A stretch of 64,000 nt of DNA, taken from Sphingomonadaceae bacterium. Lineage in GTDB: Bacteria; Pseudomonadota; Alphaproteobacteria; Sphingomonadales; Sphingomonadaceae. Below are positions 59,429-64,000 of this stretch, one piece after another. The stretch lies in the NCBI GenBank assembly GCA_029268145.1, contig JAJUHA010000009.1, forward strand, positions 1 to 64,000. Direction: 5' to 3'. The position numbers were made by a program, and so were the translations under genes. Position 1 is the stretch's first letter, and the number at the start of each line of letters is the position of its first letter. The notes under the pieces are model-generated. The model worked only from the letters and a program-made list of their open reading frames with translations, had not been told where the DNA came from and did no database searches.

Positions 59429-60295
59429 ATGCGCGCCGGGCCCTTCCTGCTCTACGTGGTCGGCATCGCCTTCTTCTGCGCCATGGACGCCATCATGAAG
59501 GCGCTCGTTGCAACCAACCCGGCCGTGGTCGCGACCTTCTGGCGCTACATCGCCGCGCTCCTCTTCATCCTCCCCTTCTGGTGGCGCGAGGGCCGCCCGG
59601 GCTTCCGCCGCGACATGGCCGTGCCGCACCTCCTGCGCGGAGGCCTGATCGCGGCGGCCGCCTTCCTGTTCTTCTGGTCGCTCACCGTGCTGCCGCTCGC
59701 CGAGGCCGTCACCTTCGCCTTCGTGGCCCCGCTGCTCATTCCGCCGCTCGCCGCCCTGGTCCTTGGCGAGCGGATGGAGGGGCGGAGCCTCGCGGCCGTC
59801 GGGCTGGGCTTCCTCGGCGTGCTGGTGGCCGTCGGCACCGACCCCACCGCCATCCCCCGCGCCCGGCTGCTTGGCGTGGGGGCCGTGCTGCTGTCTGCGG
59901 CCTGCTACGCCGGCTCGATCGTGCTGATGCGGGCACGGGCCAGCCGCGACGGGCCCTCGATCGTCAGCATCCTCGGCGCCGTGGTGCCGGCCCTGCTGCT
60001 CCTGCCCTTCGTCCTGCTGACGCCCGAGGGGCGCGTGCCGCCGCGCGCCGACTGGCCGCTCCTGGCCGGCGCCGGCCTGACCGGCGCGGTCGCGCTCCAG
60101 TTCATAGCCCGCGCCTACGCCCGGGCCGAAGCGCAGGCGCTCGCCCCGTTCGAATACACCGCGCTCTTCTGGGCCGCGCTGTTCGGCTGGGCCGTCTTCG
60201 GCGAGCCGCTGTCGTGGCGGACGCTGCTCGGCGCGCTCGTCATCATCGCTGCCTGCCTGTGGCAGGCGCGGCGCCGCGCTCCCGCCCCTGCCTAG
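59429..60295 (+). CDS. DMT-family (EamA) transporter
   Basis: 288 residues with ten predicted membrane helices in two EamA repeats: FLLYVVGIAFFCAMDAIMKA, TFWRYIAALLFILPFWWREG, GGLIAAAAFLFFWSLTVLPL, EAVTFAFVAPLLIPPLAALV and LGERMEGRSLAAVGLGFLGV in the first, and LLLSAACYAGSIVLMRARA, LTGAVALQFIARAYARAEAQ and FEYTALFWAALFGWAVFGEP in the second. It exports or imports a small metabolite across the inner membrane, and family members vary widely. The stop shares CTAG with the convergent GST gene. Confidence 0.9.
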   Translation: MRAGPFLLYVVGIAFFCAMDAIMKALVATNPAVVATFWRYIAALLFILPFWWREGRPGFRRDMAVPHLLRGGLIAAAAFLFFWSLTVLPLAEAVTFAFVAPLLIPPLAALVLGERMEGRSLAAVGLGFLGVLVAVGTDPTAIPRARLLGVGAVLLSAACYAGSIVLMRARASRDGPSIVSILGAVVPALLLLPFVLLTPEGRVPPRADWPLLAGAGLTGAVALQFIARAYARAEAQALAPFEYTALFWAALFGWAVFGEPLSWRTLLGALVIIAACLWQARRRAPAPA

Positions 60296-60906
60296 GCCGC
60301 GAACGTGCCGCGCGCGTCGAGCCGGTCGAGCCAGCCGGGCACAAAGGCCAGTCCCTCGGGAAGCGGCACGCCGGCCGTGGGCGCGAAGCGGAGGAAGCAG
60401 CCGAGCGGAATGTCGGCCAGGCTGAACCGCTCGCCGCAGACGAAGGTCCGGCCCGCGAGCAGGCCGTCGAGGAAGCGCAGCCGCTCGGCCCAGTGCGCCA
60501 TCATCTCCGCGCCCGCGGCCCCGGAGAGGAGCGGCATGCGGGGGCTGAAGAAGGCGCGCGCGACCGTGGCGCGGAAGCCCAGCATGAAGGGTTCGAGGAT
60601 GGCGAGGTCGAACCGGCGGACCCACATCCGCGTCTCGGCGCGCTCGACCGGCGTGTTGCCGACGAGCGCGGGGTGCGGGTGCAGCTCCTCGAGGAGTTCG
60701 CAGATGGCGGTCACTTCGGTGATGACGGCGCCGCTGTCGAGCTCGAGCGCGGGCATCTGGCCCATCGGGTTGATCGCGCGGAACGCCTCGCCGCGGTTCT
60801 CCCCGCCCATGATGTCGATCGGCACCGTCTCGAGGCGGATGCCCTTCTCGGCGGCGAAGGTGCGCACCACCTGCGGATTGGGACCGAGGCTGTCGTAGAG
60901 GCGCAT
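60292..60906 (-). CDS. glutathione S-transferase family protein
   Basis: 204 residues. The thioredoxin-like N-domain is MRLYDSLGPNPQVVRTFAAE, INPMGQMPALELDSGAVITE (cis-Pro) and VTAICELLEELHPHPALVG. The helical C-domain contains RMWVRRFDLAILEPFMLGFR and the conserved folding motif ERFSLADIPLGCFLRFA. The S-x-N-P start of the active site places it near nu/theta or YfcG-like groups, and the catalytic residue is probably Ser rather than Tyr. The substrate is unknown. It is divergent from the MFS gene. Confidence 0.9.
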   Translation of the reverse strand: MRLYDSLGPNPQVVRTFAAEKGIRLETVPIDIMGGENRGEAFRAINPMGQMPALELDSGAVITEVTAICELLEELHPHPALVGNTPVERAETRMWVRRFDLAILEPFMLGFRATVARAFFSPRMPLLSGAAGAEMMAHWAERLRFLDGLLAGRTFVCGERFSLADIPLGCFLRFAPTAGVPLPEGLAFVPGWLDRLDARGTFAA

Positions 60907-60955
60907 GGGTCTCCCTCCTTGAACCGGACGCACCGACGCGCCTAGCAGCGTCCGC

Positions 60956-62263
60956 GTGACCTCTTCCAGCCTTCCCGGCACCCATTTCGCCCTCGTCTTC
61001 TCCGCCCTGCTCGTGACGGCGGCGGGGAACACCGCGCTCCAGTCGGTGCTGCCGGTGATCGGCCGCGCCATCGCCATCCCGGACCTCGGCATCGCCTTCG
61101 TCTTCTCGCTTTCCGCCCTCATCTGGACCTTCTCGGCGCCCTACTGGGCGCTCCAGTCCGACCGGCGCGGCCGGCGGCTGCTCCTGCAGGTGGGGCTTGC
61201 CGGCTTCGGACTGTCGATGCTGCTGTGCGCCATCATCATCCTCGCCGGCATCCGCGGGCTCCTCGCGCCGCTCCTGACCTTCGGCCTCTTCACGCTGGCC
61301 CGGGCGCTGTTCGGCGTGTTCGGCTCGGCGGCGAACCCGGCCGCCCAGGCCTTCGTCGCCAGCCGGACGACTCCGGCCGAGCGCACCAACGCGCTTGCGC
61401 TCCTCTCCTCGGCCTTCGGGCTCGGCACCATCCTCGGCCCGGCGGTCGCGCCCTTCTTCATCCTGCCCGGTGTCGCGCTCTCCGGCCCGATGTTCGCCTT
61501 CGCCGGCATCGCGGCGCTCGTCACCCTTCTGGTGCGCCTCGGCCTTCCCGACGATGACCCGACGCACGCGCCCGGCGGCGGGCGGGGCGCTGCCGTCTCG
61601 ATCGCGAGCGTCGGCGGGGCACCCGGCGGCGCCCATGTGATGGCCGCGGAAGCGGCAAGCGAATCGGGGGAGCGGCGCCGCGTCTCAGTCCGCGACCCGC
61701 GGGTGCGCGCCTTCATGATCTACGGCTTTGCCGCCGGCTCGCTCCAGGCCGCCACCGGCCAGGCGCTCGGCTTCCTCGTCATCGACCGAATCGCCAGCGG
61801 CGGCGGCGCGGAAGCCGCCAAGCTCATCGGCCTCGCCTTCATGGCGGGTGCCGCGGCAACGCTCCTCGCCCAGTGGGGCATCATCCGGCAGTTCGCCATG
61901 ACGCCGTCGCAGCTGATGCGCTGGGGGGCGCTGCTCGCTGGCCTCGGCACGGCGGGCATCGCGCTCGCGCCCGACTTTCACGCGCTGGTCATCGCCTTCG
62001 CGCTGCAGTCGGCGGGGTTCGGCATGGCCCGCCCCGGCTTCACCGCCGGCGCCTCGCTCGCCGTCGAGCGGTCCGACCAGGGCGCCGTCGCCGGGGCCGT
62101 CACGTCGGTCAACGGCGCCTGCTTCGTGCTCGCGCCCGCGATCGGGATCGGGCTCTACGAGCTGGCGCCGGCGCTGCCCTACTGGCTGGCGGCGGCCGGG
62201 TGCCTGGCGATCGCCCTCTACGCCTCGGCGAACCGCGACCTGCGCGAAAGCCGGCCGCGCTGA
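60956..62263 (+). CDS. MFS transporter (drug/H+ antiporter-like)
   Basis: 435 residues from GTG 60956, with twelve helices. The MFS motif A is WALQSDRRGRRLLLQVGLA, between helices 2 and 3; the antiporter motif C is SSAFGLGTILGPAVAPFFIL. A cytoplasmic loop in the middle (PDDDPTHAPGGGRGAAVSIA through SESGERRRVSVRDPRVRA) is longer than usual and Gly/Ala-rich. GFGMARPGFTAGASLAVERS and QGAVAGAVTSVNGACFVLAP are in the second half. It should export a hydrophobic or amphiphilic compound, but no substrate can be named. Confidence 0.88.
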   Translation: MTSSSLPGTHFALVFSALLVTAAGNTALQSVLPVIGRAIAIPDLGIAFVFSLSALIWTFSAPYWALQSDRRGRRLLLQVGLAGFGLSMLLCAIIILAGIRGLLAPLLTFGLFTLARALFGVFGSAANPAAQAFVASRTTPAERTNALALLSSAFGLGTILGPAVAPFFILPGVALSGPMFAFAGIAALVTLLVRLGLPDDDPTHAPGGGRGAAVSIASVGGAPGGAHVMAAEAASESGERRRVSVRDPRVRAFMIYGFAAGSLQAATGQALGFLVIDRIASGGGAEAAKLIGLAFMAGAAATLLAQWGIIRQFAMTPSQLMRWGALLAGLGTAGIALAPDFHALVIAFALQSAGFGMARPGFTAGASLAVERSDQGAVAGAVTSVNGACFVLAPAIGIGLYELAPALPYWLAAAGCLAIALYASANRDLRESRPR

Positions 62264-62268
62264 GCCCC

Positions 62269-62580
62269 TCAGGCCAGCAGCAGCTGCCAGTCGGCGCGCT
62301 CGGCAAGAAGCGCGACGAGCCCCGCCGGCGCGACTCCGGGGGGAAGCGCATCGGCCGTGACGCCGGCCGCCGCCATGGCCGACTGGCAGGCATGGAGGCT
62401 CGCGCCGAGCTCGCGCAGCGTGGCAAGCGCCGGGCAGTCGCCAAGGTCCGGCCCCTTGAGCAGGACCGCGACCGGGCGGCCGAGCGCCGCCAGGGCTGCC
62501 GCGGTCTCGAGCGCGGCGTCGGCACGCGGCGTGCCGCGCTCGGCGAGGATCAGGAGGAGGCCGGAGCGCAGACCGGGCAT
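62269..62580 (-). CDS. DsrE-family protein
   Basis: 103 residues, starting inside the end of moeB by 31 bp. A DsrE/F-like Rossmann-type fold is suggested by [60 protein letters not shown] and ADWQLLLA. The Cys in HACQSAM sits where DsrE-type sulfur carriers have their active Cys. Coupling to moeB suggests a sulfur-transfer role alongside ThiF-family adenylation, an inference from context. It is the last gene of the coaBC-dut-moeB-dsrE run. Confidence 0.75.
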   Translation of the reverse strand: MPGLRSGLLLILAERGTPRADAALETAAALAALGRPVAVLLKGPDLGDCPALATLRELGASLHACQSAMAAAGVTADALPPGVAPAGLVALLAERADWQLLLA

Positions 62581-63311
62581 GCCGGGTCCTTCGGCACGCG
62601 GACGGTGCGGGTGACAAAGGCCCTGCCGTCGAACAGCAGCAGGCTGCCGAACGGCCGGGGCGCATAGCCTGTGAGGACGCGGAGCGCCTCGAGCGCCTGC
62701 AGGCCGCCCATCACGCCGGCGAGCGCGCCGATGATGCCGTGGTCGGCGCAGGTCTCGCCGGGCCGGTCCTCGGCGGCACCCGCAAAGCAGGCCCAGCAGG
62801 GCGCATCGGGGAGGTGGCCGGCGAAGAGGCCGAGCTGGCCGTCGAACGGGCCCATGGCGGCAGCAACCAGGGGAGTGCCGAGCGCGACCGCGGCCCGGTT
62901 GACCTGCGCGCGGGTGGCGAAGCTGTCGGAGCCGTCGAGGACGAGGTCGTGGCCGGCGAGAAGCTCGCGGGCGGTCGCCGCGGTCAGCCGGACGGCGCGG
63001 GGGTGAAGCGCGACATGGGGGTTGAGCGCCGCGAGCCGGGCGGCCGCCACCTCCACCTTGGCCCGGCCGACATCGGCGGTTGCATAGAGCGTCTGGCGCT
63101 GGAGGTTGGAGAGGCTGACGGTATCGTCGTCAATGAGGGTCAGGCGGCCCACGCCCGCCGCGGCGAGCCAGGGAAGCGCCGCCGAGCCGAGCCCGCCCGC
63201 CCCCACCATGGCGACGGCTGCGGCCTTGAGACGGGCCTGGCCGGCGCCACCCACCTCGGGAAGGACGATGTGGCGGGCGTAGCGCTCGAGCTCGATGTCG
63301 GAGAGGCTCAT
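62550..63311 (-). CDS. moeB: HesA/MoeB/ThiF-family adenylyltransferase
   Basis: 253 residues. E1-like activating enzyme: [20 protein letters not shown], the nucleotide P-loop [40 protein letters not shown], catalytic Arg in [40 protein letters not shown] and zinc cysteines in APCWACF and DPACPVCAP. It adenylates the C-terminal Gly of a small sulfur carrier such as MoaD or ThiS. No rhodanese domain is fused, so sulfur must come from another protein, perhaps the DsrE-like product downstream. It overlaps dut by 4 nt. Confidence 0.88.
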   Translation of the reverse strand: MSLSDIELERYARHIVLPEVGGAGQARLKAAAVAMVGAGGLGSAALPWLAAAGVGRLTLIDDDTVSLSNLQRQTLYATADVGRAKVEVAAARLAALNPHVALHPRAVRLTAATARELLAGHDLVLDGSDSFATRAQVNRAAVALGTPLVAAAMGPFDGQLGLFAGHLPDAPCWACFAGAAEDRPGETCADHGIIGALAGVMGGLQALEALRVLTGYAPRPFGSLLLFDGRAFVTRTVRVPKDPACPVCAPASS

Positions 63312-63754
63312 GCCCGGCCCGTCGAGCCGAACCCGCCCGCGCCCCGCGGAGTTTCGTCGAGCGCGCCGACCTCGACGATCGCCGGCTGCACCACCGGGGC
63401 GAGCACCAGCTGGGCGATGCGCATGCCCCGCGCGATGGCCACCGGCGCGGGCCCGAGATTGGCGAGGATCACCTTCACTTCGCCGCGATAGTCGGAATCG
63501 ATGGTGCCCGGCGCGTTGAGGACGGCGATCCCGTCCTTCAGCGCCCAGCCCGAGCGGGCGCGCACCTGGAGCTCGAAGCCGTCCGGCACGGCGACCATGA
63601 GCCCGGTGGCGACGGCCGCGCGCCCGCCCGGGTCGAGCACCCGGTCCTCGGCGGCGCAGACATCCATGCCGGCGGCGCCTGCGGTCTGGAAGGCCGGGAG
63701 CGGCAGGCCCTCGCCATGCGGCAGCCGGGCGATGCGGAGAATGGGCGCGGCCAT
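63308..63754 (-). CDS. dut: dUTP diphosphatase
   Basis: 148 residues from ATG 63754 (GTG 63760 is possible). The trimeric dUTPase motifs are complete: 1, [11 protein letters not shown]; 2, [16 protein letters not shown]; 3, [17 protein letters not shown]; 4, [13 protein letters not shown]; and the C-terminal glycine-rich motif 5, [12 protein letters not shown]. It hydrolyses dUTP to dUMP, keeping uracil out of DNA and feeding dTMP synthesis. The gene follows coaBC by 2 bp, a conserved proteobacterial arrangement. Confidence 0.96.
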   Translation of the reverse strand: MAAPILRIARLPHGEGLPLPAFQTAGAAGMDVCAAEDRVLDPGGRAAVATGLMVAVPDGFELQVRARSGWALKDGIAVLNAPGTIDSDYRGEVKVILANLGPAPVAIARGMRIAQLVLAPVVQPAIVEVGALDETPRGAGGFGSTGRA

Positions 63755-63756
63755 GG

Positions 63757-64000
63757 TCACGCGAACCAGCGGGCGAAGCGGTCGGCGAGGCGTTCGGCCA
63801 CCTGCGCCTTGCTGGCTTCGGGCAGGCTCTCGACTCCTTCGGCCGTGACGAGGTGGACGGCGTTGCGGCTGCCGCCCATCACGTCGCCGGAGACATCGTT
63901 GGCGACGATCATGTCGCAGCCCTTGCGCGCGAGCTTGGCCCGGGCGTGGGCGAGGAGATCGTGGGTCTCGGCGGCGAAGCCGACCACGCGGGCCGGGCGG
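63757..64000 (-). CDS. coaBC: phosphopantothenoylcysteine decarboxylase/synthetase, C-terminal part
   Basis: Only the last 80 residues lie in the window; the gene continues past 64000. The visible text [40 protein letters not shown] and [15 protein letters not shown] is the CoaB synthetase end, which ligates cysteine to phosphopantothenate in coenzyme A synthesis. N-D-V and F-A-A-E-T are family signatures. It is the first gene seen of the coaBC-dut-moeB-dsrE run. Confidence 0.94.
   Translation of the reverse strand, partial: RPARVVGFAAETHDLLAHARAKLARKGCDMIVANDVSGDVMGGSRNAVHLVTAEGVESLPEASKAQVAERLADRFARWFA

Noticed and set aside
1-64000. tRNA or rRNA genes, riboswitches
   Set aside because: No cloverleaf with a GTTCRANNC arm and no rRNA-like conserved stretch was recognised by eye. 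A covariance-model scan would be needed to exclude small RNAs.

Overview
The window looks like a chromosomal segment of a high-GC alphaproteobacterium, most likely of the order Sphingomonadales. Four short secreted proteins end in the PEPxxWAMLIxGFG...ARRR sorting tail typical of sphingomonads. DksA has the reduced cysteine set usual in Alphaproteobacteria, TonB-dependent receptors are present, and most of the window is very GC-rich with a strong preference for G or C at third codon positions. No rRNA, tRNA or CRISPR array was seen.

Layout. (1) 1-8141 is an accessory block of visibly lower GC. It holds the right end of an IS3-family element that has cut off the 5' part of an ECF sigma-factor gene, then a copper-resistance cluster (copA, copB, two small secreted Cys/His-containing proteins, a DUF411 protein). 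An insertion-sequence nest follows: an IS5-family element with TAA target duplications, and a decayed IS3-family element split by an intact IS256-family element with perfect 30-bp inverted repeats and an 8-bp target duplication. (2) 8434-14452 carries metal-uptake and stress genes: PepSY membrane protein, TonB-dependent receptor, DUF2946 protein, OsmC-like protein, ferritin-like diiron protein. (3) 14752-24265 is mostly housekeeping: ettA, a PEP-CTERM gene, gyrA-tsaD-gpsA with ATGA overlaps, and an LpxH-like phosphoesterase with a glycosyltransferase. (4) 24310-28696 is a lipoprotein and TonB-receptor pair. (5) 28852-44048 has a Lhr-type DEXH helicase, an unusual repeat-scaffold membrane protein, an S46 peptidase, an AI-2E-family permease, a second PEP-CTERM gene, argG, a class A penicillin-binding protein, a DUF45 metalloprotease, an OlsB-like acyltransferase and ampG. 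(6) 44122-53887 has a Rieske oxygenase, two DUF465 genes, dksA, an NlpC/P60 hydrolase, M17 aminopeptidase, hemB, nth, rlmN and small genes. (7) 54077-55535 holds two convergent PEP-CTERM genes. (8) 55729-64000 has a phosphatase, the CoA-transferase operon with a HAD phosphatase between its subunits, transporters, GST, and the coaBC-dut-moeB-dsrE operon.

The most striking signal is regulatory. All four PEP-CTERM genes, at three separate loci, have a consensus or near-consensus sigma-54 -24/-12 promoter just upstream of the start codon. A shared 17-bp imperfect palindrome (TGTCAAAANTYYTNACA) lies about 50-75 bp further upstream. This looks like one RpoN regulon with an enhancer-binding regulator, plausibly of the PrsR type known to accompany exosortase systems.

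Limits: boundaries and starts were read by eye, families were assigned from recognised motifs, and no database search was possible.
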